DNA from: Streptomyces luomodiensis
GTDB lineage: Bacteria; Actinomycetota; Actinomycetes; Streptomycetales; Streptomycetaceae
DNA: 64,000 nt
Direction of reading: 5' to 3'
NCBI RefSeq assembly: GCF_031679605.1
Contig: NZ_CP117522.1
Span: 3,782,001-3,846,000 of the forward strand
In this document: piece by piece, positions 17,869-24,747 of the stretch
Layout: every line of letters starts with the position of its first letter
Position numbering within the stretch: position 1 is the first letter of the stretch
Made by a program: the position numbers and the translations under genes
Notes under the pieces: model-generated
The model's input: the letters and a program-made list of their open reading frames with translations, nothing else
The model's database searches: none
What the model was told of the DNA's origin: nothing

Positions 17869-18991
17869 TACCGCCTCACTGCGCCGCGCTCTCGCGGCGA
17901 AGATCGGCGGCGGTTCGCTGAAGGACCCCGCCTGGCGAGCCGCCGTCGGGTCCGTACCCCGGGAGCTCTTCCTCGGCGCGGGCCTCTTCCGCCCCAATGG
18001 GTCGCTGTGGGAACCGGTTCGTCGCGCCACGGTCGGAGAGGAGGAGTGGCACCGATTGGCCTACGCCGACACCACGTGGGTGACCCAGGTGGAGGGTGTT
18101 GACGCCACCGAGGCGGTCGGTCCGCTGACGGGCCGGCCGACATCCTCCTCGACGCTGCCCTCCCTCGTCGTCCGCACGCTTGAAGTGGCCGGCATCCACG
18201 ACGGCGACAAGGTGTTGGAAATCGGCACCGGAACCGGTTACTCGACCGCGGTCATCTGCCACAGGCTGGGCGACGCCAACGTCACCTCCATCGAGTACGA
18301 CAGTCGTCTGGCGGAGAGCGCCGCCGCCAGCCTTCGCACGGCCGGTTACGCCCCGACCCTGGTGACCGGCGATGGCCTGCACGGATACCGGGATGGCGCC
18401 GAGTACGACGCCGTGGTCGCCACCTGCGCGGTACGGCACATCCCCCGCTCCTGGCTCTGGCAGCTCCGCGACGGCGGAACCATCACCGCACCCCTCGGCG
18501 GCTGGATGGTGGCGTCCGGCCTGATCCGCCTCACACTGGGCGACGACGGCGTTGCCGAGGGCCGCTTCTCCGGGGACCGTGTCTCCTACATGCTGGCCCG
18601 CCCCCACGAACGCCCGCCCCGCCCGACGTTCTACCCGCTTCCTGGCGAAGCCAGGCGGTCCCGTGTCAACCCCGGCCTCTTGCAGGACTGGACAGCACAC
18701 TTCGTCGCCCAGCTTGCAGCTCCCTCGGCAGAGCTGGTGATGTCGGGCGAGGAGGTGATCCTGGTCGACGTGGCGACCGGCTCCCAAGCGTGGACCGAGC
18801 CCGCAGGAGACGGCTGGTCGGTTCACCAGGACGGCCCGCTCCGCCTCTGGGATCAGGTTGAGGACGCGCTCGCGACGTGGCAGACCGCCGGCTCTCCGGA
18901 CCAGACCGCCTTCGGAATGACGGTCACCGACGAGACGCAGCGGGTGTGGCTCGGCGACCCGGCCGGTCCGAGTTGGAGGCTCCCGACCTGA
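17858..18991 (+). CDS. tgmC: PIMT-type methyltransferase of the graspetide cluster
   Basis: 377 residues; ATG 17858 has GAGGA nine bases upstream. SAM motif I is VLEIGTGTGYSTAVICHRLG near residue 115, set in a protein L-isoaspartate methyltransferase-like domain (motif II region YDAVVATCAVRHIP). Unlike housekeeping PIMT (about 210 residues), it has a C-terminal extension of about 150 residues. In fuscimiditide-type pathways such enzymes methylate an Asp of the cross-linked peptide, which then closes to an aspartimide. Overlap with tgmB and the Asp-Gly in the core support the same role here. Function is inferred from family and context; no separate protease or transporter is adjacent. Confidence 0.87.
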   Translation: MTADTASLRRALAAKIGGGSLKDPAWRAAVGSVPRELFLGAGLFRPNGSLWEPVRRATVGEEEWHRLAYADTTWVTQVEGVDATEAVGPLTGRPTSSSTLPSLVVRTLEVAGIHDGDKVLEIGTGTGYSTAVICHRLGDANVTSIEYDSRLAESAAASLRTAGYAPTLVTGDGLHGYRDGAEYDAVVATCAVRHIPRSWLWQLRDGGTITAPLGGWMVASGLIRLTLGDDGVAEGRFSGDRVSYMLARPHERPPRPTFYPLPGEARRSRVNPGLLQDWTAHFVAQLAAPSAELVMSGEEVILVDVATGSQAWTEPAGDGWSVHQDGPLRLWDQVEDALATWQTAGSPDQTAFGMTVTDETQRVWLGDPAGPSWRLPT

Positions 18992-19002
18992 TTCCGGAGC
19001 GG

Positions 19003-19206
19003 TCAGGGGATGAGGTGGTCGAGGCCGCCCGCCCGCCTTGACGCCGACGATGAAGGCGGCGAGGCGGGCGGGGTGCTGGTGAGGATGGTGCAGGGGGCGT
19101 CGCTCTCACGGAGGAGGACGGCGCTGGCGCCGCGTGCGAATTCGACGCAGTCGGGATCTTGCGCGCCCGAAAATGACGACTTCCGCCGGTTGAACAACGT
19201 GCTCAC
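19003..19206 (-). CDS. DUF397 protein with a scrambled C-terminal segment
   Basis: 67 residues; GTG 19206 lies two bases after the stop of the upstream DUF397 gene. The N-terminal half is a good DUF397 match (RRKSSFSGAQDPDCVEFA, then VLLRESDAPCTILTSTP). The expected helix is not in this frame: translated reads [15 protein letters not shown]. The +1-shifted frame of the same DNA reads RLAAFIVGVKAGG, the normal DUF397 ending seen in the neighbour. The original frame resumes with GLDHLIP. Two compensating indels, near 19066-19073 and 19026-19036 in G/C runs, explain this. DUF397 proteins such as BldB act in development with XRE partners. The product may be non-functional or altered. Confidence 0.72.
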   Translation of the reverse strand: MSTLFNRRKSSFSGAQDPDCVEFARGASAVLLRESDAPCTILTSTPPASPPSSSASRRAGGLDHLIP

Positions 19207-19208
19207 GG

Positions 19209-19424
19209 CTACGCCCTCTCTATTCGGCCCGCGAACGCGTCGAACTCCCCCGCCTTCGCGGCGGCGAGGAACATCGCGAAGCGGCTCGGATCGAGGGAGA
19301 GAACGGCTCGGGGCTCGTCACTCTCCCGCAGAAGGACCCCGCCGGACCCGCGCGCCACTTCGACGCAGTCCGGCCCTTGGGCACCCGAGAAGCTCGACTT
19401 CCGCCACTGAATCGGAGTACTCAT
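19209..19424 (-). CDS. DUF397 protein (BldB-like family)
   Basis: 71 residues from ATG 19424, with GAGAGG seven bases upstream. It shows the full family pattern: IQWRKSSFSGAQGPDCVEVA, GGVLLRESDEPRAVLSL, then FAMFLAAAKAGEFDAF. Known relatives are BldB and WhiJ-linked small proteins, thought to bind or modulate the partner XRE regulator. It sits 11 bases after the XRE gene (19436-20290) on the same strand and 2 bases before a second DUF397 gene, so all three form one operon. Confidence 0.87.
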   Translation of the reverse strand: MSTPIQWRKSSFSGAQGPDCVEVARGSGGVLLRESDEPRAVLSLDPSRFAMFLAAAKAGEFDAFAGRIERA

Positions 19425-19435
19425 GACCACACCTC

Positions 19436-20290
19436 TCACAGTTCACGCGCGATGTGATGGATGAGCTGCCGCGATTCCTCCGTGCCGAGCGCCGCGCCCT
19501 CAGCCTTGTCAAGCAGCTCTCGAAACCTCTGAAGCTCGGCCTCGGCGTCCAGAAAGCGGCCTCCGACCACGCTGTCCACCTGAACCGTGTCCAATTGGGG
19601 AACCGCCGCGCCAGCGTACAAAATTGGATGAGTGGTCTCAACGAATTGCTCGTTGGTGAAGGGGACGACCCTCAAGGTGATCGATGGGTTGCCGGAGACC
19701 TCCATCAAACGCTCAAGCTGCTTACGGGCCACCTTCCGGCCCCCGAACCGCATGCGCAGCGCCGCCTCATGAATCGTCGCCGTCAGGCGGACCGGCTCCT
19801 CCCGCTCCAGAACCACCTGCCTCTTCATCCTGTGCTCAACACGCGTGTTGATCTCGTCCGCAGGCAGTGGTGGAGCGCCGCCCTGGAAGAGGACACGTGC
19901 GTAGTCCTCGGTCTGCAACAGCCCCGGGATGACCATCGCCTGCATGGAGCGCAGGTACACCGCGTGGTGCTCCATCTCGGCCACATCCAGAAACCCGGGT
20001 ACAAGGATGCCTCGATACTCGTCCCACCAGAACTGCCCCCGCCGTTCCTCGGCGATGGCGCACAGGGCGTCGACCAACGCGGTGTCCGCACATGCGTAGA
20101 AGGTGGCGAGACGGCGGATGCGCTCACCGCTCACGCCAATGCGCCCGGCTTCGATGTTGCTCACCCTGGCCTGGTCAACGCCCAGCAAGCCAGCGGTCTC
20201 GCGAGCCGTCCTGCCCGCGCGTTCACGCATCTTGCGTAACTCGGTGCCGAGGCGCACCTGTCGGGCCGTAGGGGTGTCCCTTGGCGGCAT
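19436..20290 (-). CDS. XRE-family regulator with DUF5753 ligand domain (WhiJ-like)
   Basis: 284 residues from ATG 20290. The helix-turn-helix is at about residues 12-65 (LGTELRKMRERAGRTARETAGLLGVDQARVSNIEAGR is the region; the key recognition helix is VDQARVSNIEAG). The remaining 200 residues are the DUF5753 domain, with FWWDEYRGILVPGFLDVAEME, GLLQTEDYARVLF and the TLRVVPF motif. Such regulators pair with DUF397 partners and an anti-sigma-like ATPase in Streptomyces (whiJ type) and often repress development genes. The gene diverges from the HATPase gene at 20434. The start has GGGAGGG eleven bases away, slightly long. A longer N-terminus to 20362 is open but less likely. Confidence 0.9.
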   Translation of the reverse strand: MPPRDTPTARQVRLGTELRKMRERAGRTARETAGLLGVDQARVSNIEAGRIGVSGERIRRLATFYACADTALVDALCAIAEERRGQFWWDEYRGILVPGFLDVAEMEHHAVYLRSMQAMVIPGLLQTEDYARVLFQGGAPPLPADEINTRVEHRMKRQVVLEREEPVRLTATIHEAALRMRFGGRKVARKQLERLMEVSGNPSITLRVVPFTNEQFVETTHPILYAGAAVPQLDTVQVDSVVGGRFLDAEAELQRFRELLDKAEGAALGTEESRQLIHHIAREL

Positions 20291-20369
20291 GACTACGTCA
20301 GCCCTCCCTTGATTCGCCACCCACATGAGTGAGACAGCACGGAAAACGTTGTTCCGGTGCAACCGTGGG

Positions 20370-20392
20370 TCGTACCGTCTGTGATCGTACCG
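20370..20392. promoter_or_regulatory. Paired TCGTACCG direct repeat in the XRE/HATPase intergenic region
   Basis: TCGTACCG occurs at 20370-20377 and 20385-20392, spaced 15 bases apart. It lies between the divergent XRE and ATPase genes and is a candidate binding site for the XRE protein. No proof beyond position and repetition. Confidence 0.35.
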
Positions 20393-20433
20393 CTACACAA
20401 ACCACCCAGGTGCACTCCCAAGGGAGGACATCC

Positions 20434-20880
20434 ATGTACGAACTCCACGACGAACCCGACCGCCGCTACACGATGCGCGCCCCCAACATCCCCGAAACCG
20501 CCAAGGTCGCACGGGAGATGGTCTCGGGGCTGCTCTCGGCCACCGGACACCCCTCCCTCATCGACACCGCCCGCCTCCTCGTCTCCGAGCTGGTGTCCAA
20601 CGTGCATCTGCACACCAAGGTCCCGCTCCTGATGCTGGAGGCCACGGTCCGCGCGGACCAACTCCACGTATCCGTACGGGACGAGGACCCCTCCGGGATG
20701 CCCAATACGACAACGCGACCCACTCCACACGCCGAACACGGCCGCGGCTTACTCCTGGTCCAGGCGTACGCGGACGCATGGGGCACCGTCTGGCACGGCG
20801 GGCTGCACCCGCGTGGCAAGAGCGTGTGGTTCGAGCTGGCCGACCAGCCGCGAGCACGGTCCGGTTCGTCCAACGCCTGA
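20434..20880 (+). CDS. Anti-sigma-factor-like ATP-binding protein (HATPase_c_2)
   Basis: 148 residues; ATG 20434 has AGGGAGGA five bases upstream. GHKL ATPase motifs are visible: TARLLVSELVSNVHLHT (N-box, with H where many have A), VSVRDEDPSGMP (G1 box), and HGRGLLLVQAYADAWGT (G2 box). Proteins of this RsbW/SpoIIAB-like family are very numerous in Streptomyces and may bind sigma factors or anti-sigma antagonists. Divergence from an XRE/DUF397 operon is the standard arrangement of whiJ-type sets. Partner sigma factor is unknown. Confidence 0.87.
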   Translation: MYELHDEPDRRYTMRAPNIPETAKVAREMVSGLLSATGHPSLIDTARLLVSELVSNVHLHTKVPLLMLEATVRADQLHVSVRDEDPSGMPNTTTRPTPHAEHGRGLLLVQAYADAWGTVWHGGLHPRGKSVWFELADQPRARSGSSNA

Positions 20881-20959
20881 CCCATCGGACACATCGGGTC
20901 CGGCATGACGCCCGGTCGCCGGACCTCGGAAGAAAATCCATGGCTGATGTGCACCGCAT

Positions 20960-21742
20960 ATGGCAACGTCCCTCGCCGTGGCAGACATCGACGGCATCAC
21001 CATCACCCGGCTCTCCGAGCGCCCGGCGCTGATCGACCGCGTCTATGACATCGACGGGAACTGGCCCGCCTTCCTCCCCCATGATCTGGTCGGGAACGCC
21101 CTGCTGAACCAGGTGCCGGCGGACTTCCCCGAGTACTGCGTGGTAGCGACCGACGGCGACCGGGTGGTGGCGCGGGGGCTCAGCGTGCCGTTCAACGCCG
21201 AGCTCGACGGGCGGGAGGAAATGCCCGACCAGGGCTGGAGCCGCGTACTGGCGTGGGCGTTCCGCGATCGGCGCCGCGGGCAGCCGCCGACGGCGGCCAG
21301 CGCGCTGGAGATCACGGTGGACAACGCGTACCTGGGCGGCGGTCTGTCCTACCCCATGCTGGCGGCGATGCGGGAGGCGGTCCGGGAGCAGGGCCACGAG
21401 TCGCTGCTGGCCCCGGTCCGCCCGACGGCCAAGCACCGGCAACCGCACGTCCCCATGGCCGACTACATCCTCCAGCTGCGCGACGACGGACTGCCGAGCG
21501 ACCCCTGGCTACGGGTGCACGTCAAGAGTGGCGGCACCATCGAGAAGGTCGCGCCCGCGTCGATGACGGTCAGCGGATCCCTGGCTCAGTGGCGGCAGTG
21601 GACCGACCTGCCCTTCGACCGCGACGGTGACGTCGAGGTGCCCGGTGCGCTGGTCCCGGTGCGGTGCGACCTCACCCATGACCGCGCGGTCTACGTCGAA
21701 CCCAACGTGTGGATCCGGCACGGCGCACGCAGCCACCCCTAA
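20960..21742 (+). CDS. GNAT-fold N-acetyltransferase-like protein
   Basis: 260 residues from ATG 20960, the only upstream in-frame start because a stop lies at 20945. It contains a GNAT-like core: YCVVATDGDRVVARGLSVPF (strand pair), then ALEITVDNAYLGGGLSYPMLAAMREAVREQG in place of the usual R/QxxGxG/A acetyl-CoA loop. The AKHRQPHVPMADY part resembles a late GNAT segment. The acetyl-CoA loop is not canonical, so activity is uncertain. The stop codon overlaps that of the convergent SRPBCC gene. It follows the HATPase gene by 79 bases but has no strong ribosome site. Function is unknown. Confidence 0.65.
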   Translation: MATSLAVADIDGITITRLSERPALIDRVYDIDGNWPAFLPHDLVGNALLNQVPADFPEYCVVATDGDRVVARGLSVPFNAELDGREEMPDQGWSRVLAWAFRDRRRGQPPTAASALEITVDNAYLGGGLSYPMLAAMREAVREQGHESLLAPVRPTAKHRQPHVPMADYILQLRDDGLPSDPWLRVHVKSGGTIEKVAPASMTVSGSLAQWRQWTDLPFDRDGDVEVPGALVPVRCDLTHDRAVYVEPNVWIRHGARSHP

Positions 21743-22371
21743 CCCTCGGGCACGTAGAACTCCGTCGTCGCCCGCACCGCGGCCGCCGCCACATCCGCCG
21801 ACGCGCCCGAGGCCGCGTACGCCACGCCCCAGGCTTCGCTGCTGCGGGTCATGAACTCCCGCCCCTCGCCCGAGGTCTGCCACGCCTCCGGGCCGGCGGG
21901 GAGCTCGCCACCCGACAGATACAGCCCGAGGCCGAGCAGTCCGCCGTCCCAGCCGACGCCCACCGCACCGGGGCCGAACTGGTCCCACATCCCGGGCGGT
22001 ACGACCGCGACATGCTCCAGCTCGAACACGGTCCGCTCCTCGCCCTCGGCCGTCAGCCGGACCTCGACCTCGCTGAATCCGGGGTTCTCGCCGAACAGCC
22101 AGCTCACCGCGAGCAGTCGTGGCGGCTCACAGCGCAGGATCTCGCCGCCCGCGTTGCCCTCCAGCTGATAGTGGCCACCGAGCTTCAGGTCACCGCTCAC
22201 CGGCAGGAACCAGCGGCCGATCCGCTCCGGGTCGGTGCACGCGTCCCATACGTCCTTGATCGCGGCGTCGTAGGTGCGCCGCACCAGGATGGTGCGCGCC
22301 TCACCCTCGGGCACCTCGCGGGTGCCGACCTCGCGGTGGATGTGGTTGATCTGGTCGACGATCTCGCTCAT
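21739..22371 (-). CDS. SRPBCC (AHSA1-like) domain protein
   Basis: 210 residues. The START/AHSA1 pattern is clear: RRTYDAAIKDVWDACTDPERIGRWFLPVSGDLKLGG near the N-terminus and the later FELEHVAVVPPGMWDQFGPGAVGVGWDGGL. These proteins bind small hydrophobic ligands or act with an ArsR partner; none is assigned here. The ATG at 22371 is three bases after the stop of the ArsR gene, so the two are co-translated. ArsR-SRPBCC pairs are common in actinobacteria, and the repressor probably controls this gene. Confidence 0.87.
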   Translation of the reverse strand: MSEIVDQINHIHREVGTREVPEGEARTILVRRTYDAAIKDVWDACTDPERIGRWFLPVSGDLKLGGHYQLEGNAGGEILRCEPPRLLAVSWLFGENPGFSEVEVRLTAEGEERTVFELEHVAVVPPGMWDQFGPGAVGVGWDGGLLGLGLYLSGGELPAGPEAWQTSGEGREFMTRSSEAWGVAYAASGASADVAAAAVRATTEFYVPEG

Positions 22372-22374
22372 GGC

Positions 22375-22752
22375 CTACGTTTCCCCATCGGTATCGGTCG
22401 CACGGCCGCCGCCGCGCCCCTGGTCGAGCCGTCGTCGGCGGTTGCCCCGCGCCAGTTCCGTCCCCAGCGCGTCCAGCCGCTGCTCCCAGAAGCCCCGGAA
22501 CCGCTCGAGCCACCGGTCGACTTCCCGCAGGGGGGCGGCCTCGACGGCATACAGCCGCCGGGTGCCCTCGGCCCGTACGGAGGCGAATCCGGCTTCCCGC
22601 AACACCCGCAGATGCTGCGACACGGCGGGCTGCGAGATGCCGAACTCCTGCTGGATGACGGAGCTGACCTGGCCGGACGGCCGCTCTCCCTCGGCGAGCA
22701 GCTCCAGTATCCGGCGCCGGACGGGGTCTCCCAGGACATCGAGTGCGTGCAC
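22375..22752 (-). CDS. ArsR-family repressor
   Basis: 125 residues from GTG 22752. The winged helix spans about residues 5-80: LDVLGDPVRRRILELLAEGERPSGQV, ISQPAVSQHLRVLREAGFASVRAEGTRRLYAV. No metal-binding cysteines are seen, so it belongs to the non-metal group that pairs with AHSA1 proteins. A plausible -35/-10 pair is placed so that transcription would begin at or next to this GTG, giving a leaderless mRNA. A longer frame to 22788 would place the promoter inside the gene and is rejected. It is the first gene of a two-gene operon. Confidence 0.88.
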   Translation of the reverse strand: MHALDVLGDPVRRRILELLAEGERPSGQVSSVIQQEFGISQPAVSQHLRVLREAGFASVRAEGTRRLYAVEAAPLREVDRWLERFRGFWEQRLDALGTELARGNRRRRLDQGRGGGRATDTDGET

Positions 22753-22788
22753 ATCCGGACTCTGCCAGCTGCCGCTTATATAAGTCAA
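22752..22788 (-). promoter_or_regulatory. Promoter of the ArsR-SRPBCC operon with AT-rich palindrome
   Basis: On the minus strand TTGACT (22788-22783) and CAGAGT (22764-22759) are spaced by 18 bases and fit a housekeeping-type promoter. Transcription would begin about at 22752, the GTG start. The perfect CTTATATAAG palindrome overlaps the promoter at 22775-22784 and is the best candidate for the ArsR operator. Confidence 0.5.
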
Positions 22789-22835
22789 GGCTTAACAAGA
22801 GGAGGCGACGCTCCGCCGGATGCCCCGCCCCCCCA

Positions 22836-23510
22836 CTACCCCGAAGACCGCCGCAGCAGCCCCCGTTCCATGGCCACGACCACGGCGCGGGTCCGGTCGT
22901 TCACATCGAGCTTGGCGAAGAGCCGCAGCAGATGGGTCTTGACCGTGGCCTCCGCGATGACCAGCCGCTGACCGATCTCGGCGTTGGTGAGCCCGTCGGC
23001 GACCGCGTTCAGCACATCGGTCTCCCGCGCGGTCAGCGGCACCTGCACCGGCTGGCGCATCCGGGCCACCAGTTTCTCGGCCACGCGCGGGGCCAGGACG
23101 GTCTCGCCGCGCGCGGCCGCGTGGATGGCGTCGACCAGTTGCTCGCGGGTGGTGTCCTTGAGCAGATAGCCGATCGCGCCGGCCTCGACGCCGCGTTCGA
23201 TCTCGGCGTCCGTGTCGTACGTGGTGAGGATCAGCACCCGGGTCCGCGGATGGTGGGCGACGATCTCGGCCGTGGTCGCGACCCCGTCGAGGACCGGCAT
23301 CCGCAGATCGATCAGGGCGACGTCGGGGGTGTGGCGGGCGACCAGTTCCAGGGCCTGGCGGCCGTCGGCCGCCTCGCCGATGATCTCGATGGTGGGTTCG
23401 GAGGCGAGGAGGGCGATCACTCCGGCGCGCATCACGGTGTGGTCGTCCACCACCAGGACCCGCAGGGGGCCCGACGGTCCGCCCGTCCGGCCGGTCATGC
23501 CACTGGTCAT
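22836..23510 (-). CDS. NarL/LuxR-type response regulator (partner of MMPL operon kinase)
   Basis: 224 residues. The receiver domain has D22-D23, phosphoacceptor D68 in VALIDLRMPVLDG, and K in GYLLKDTT. The LuxR HTH is at about 158-215 (LTARETDVLNAVADGLTNAEIGQRL, TVKTHLLRLFAKL). The start ATG 23510 overlaps the kinase stop (ATGA), with an alternative ATG 12 bases inside. It is the last gene of the MMPL-kinase-regulator operon and probably controls the transporter in response to envelope stress or an exported compound. Confidence 0.92.
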   Translation of the reverse strand: MTSGMTGRTGGPSGPLRVLVVDDHTVMRAGVIALLASEPTIEIIGEAADGRQALELVARHTPDVALIDLRMPVLDGVATTAEIVAHHPRTRVLILTTYDTDAEIERGVEAGAIGYLLKDTTREQLVDAIHAAARGETVLAPRVAEKLVARMRQPVQVPLTARETDVLNAVADGLTNAEIGQRLVIAEATVKTHLLRLFAKLDVNDRTRAVVVAMERGLLRRSSG

Positions 23511-24742
23511 GCCACTACCTCGTCCTCGGTCGTGGGGATCACGGCCAGTACGCGGGTGCCGTCGCCGACCGAGCTGGTGACCGTGAGCCGGCCACCGAGT
23601 TCGGCCAGGCGCTTGCGCATCCCGTCCAGCCCGAACCCCCGCGCTCGCCCGACCACGAAACCGCGTCCGTCATCGGTGATCTCCAGTTCCACGCCGAACG
23701 GCTGCTTGGAGAGGACGACGCCCACCGTGGACGCGGCCGCGTGCTTGCGCACATTGGCCAGGGACTCCTGCGTGCACCGCAGCAGGGCGATCCTGGTGGG
23801 CTGGTCGCACGCGATGTCCGCCAGGTCGGCGGTGACGGTGAGTCCGGAGTCCTCGGTGAACCGGTCCAGGGTGCGGCGCAGCGTCTGGGCCACCGATCCC
23901 ACGGCCACCTGGCCGACCTGCGCGGAGCCGACCAGGGCACGGGCCTCGGCCAGGTTCTCGCGCGCGGTGTTCTCGATCGAGCGCAACTGCTGGGCGCTCC
24001 TTTCCGTGTCCGTGTCGAGCCCGGCCCGTGCGGCTTCGGCCAGCACGATGATCGATGCGAATCCCTGCGCGAGCGTGTCGTGGATGTCCCGCGCGATGCG
24101 CTCGCGCTCGTCCGCGGCGCCCTGGCGCTGGTGCGCCTCGGACAGCTCCAGCTGGGTGCGTTCCAACGCGGCGATCAGCCCGGCCCGTTCCTTGCTCTGG
24201 GCGACGACCGCGTGCACCCACAGCCCGAGCAGCACGCTGGCCGCGGCCACGATGAGGGTGGACACGAGCGTGGAGCTCAGGAAGTCCGCGCTCCAGCCCT
24301 GCCGCAGCCAGCTCCCGGTCAGCGACGAGACGGTGGCGAGCCCGGTGAACACGATGGACGTCCGCGGCGTCCTGCCGAACAGCCAGTAGTGCGGCAGCGT
24401 CACGATGAACAGCGCCGCATAGCCGCCGCGCAGATACGACAGGCCGCCGAGCCCGAGGACGAGCACCCACAGATAGGTGTGCGGCCGCAGGACGGGGTTG
24501 TCGGGGAAGCGGTCGAGGATCAGATAGGCGAGCGCCACACAGCCCAGCAGCGCCAGGGCCGCGTACTTGCTGCCGCCGGGCCGGTCCAGCGCGGCCAGCC
24601 CCACGGACATGGCCGCGAACAGCACCCAGCAGACCGCGTTCCACTGCCGGAGCGAGGCGACCCAGAACGGGTCGGCGGGGTGGCCGACGGCCGCTTCCCT
24701 GTCGGAGTTCGCACGGCCGCCGGCCCTCCACCACACGTTCAC
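23507..24742 (-). CDS. Sensor histidine kinase (HisKA_3) of the MMPL operon
   Basis: 411 residues from GTG 24742, five bases after the MMPL stop codon. Five to six membrane helices (about 35-195) are followed by a short coiled segment and the HisKA_3 site ERERIARDIHDTLAQGFASIIVL with its phosphoacceptor His. The ATPase part carries ITDDGRGF and GFGLDGMRKRLAELGG. There is no large extracellular sensor domain, so it probably senses through the membrane or through the MMPL protein. The start lacks a ribosome site and may depend on re-initiation after MMPL. Confidence 0.9.
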   Translation of the reverse strand: MNVWWRAGGRANSDREAAVGHPADPFWVASLRQWNAVCWVLFAAMSVGLAALDRPGGSKYAALALLGCVALAYLILDRFPDNPVLRPHTYLWVLVLGLGGLSYLRGGYAALFIVTLPHYWLFGRTPRTSIVFTGLATVSSLTGSWLRQGWSADFLSSTLVSTLIVAAASVLLGLWVHAVVAQSKERAGLIAALERTQLELSEAHQRQGAADERERIARDIHDTLAQGFASIIVLAEAARAGLDTDTERSAQQLRSIENTARENLAEARALVGSAQVGQVAVGSVAQTLRRTLDRFTEDSGLTVTADLADIACDQPTRIALLRCTQESLANVRKHAAASTVGVVLSKQPFGVELEITDDGRGFVVGRARGFGLDGMRKRLAELGGRLTVTSSVGDGTRVLAVIPTTEDEVVA

Positions 24743-24747
24743 GGGGA

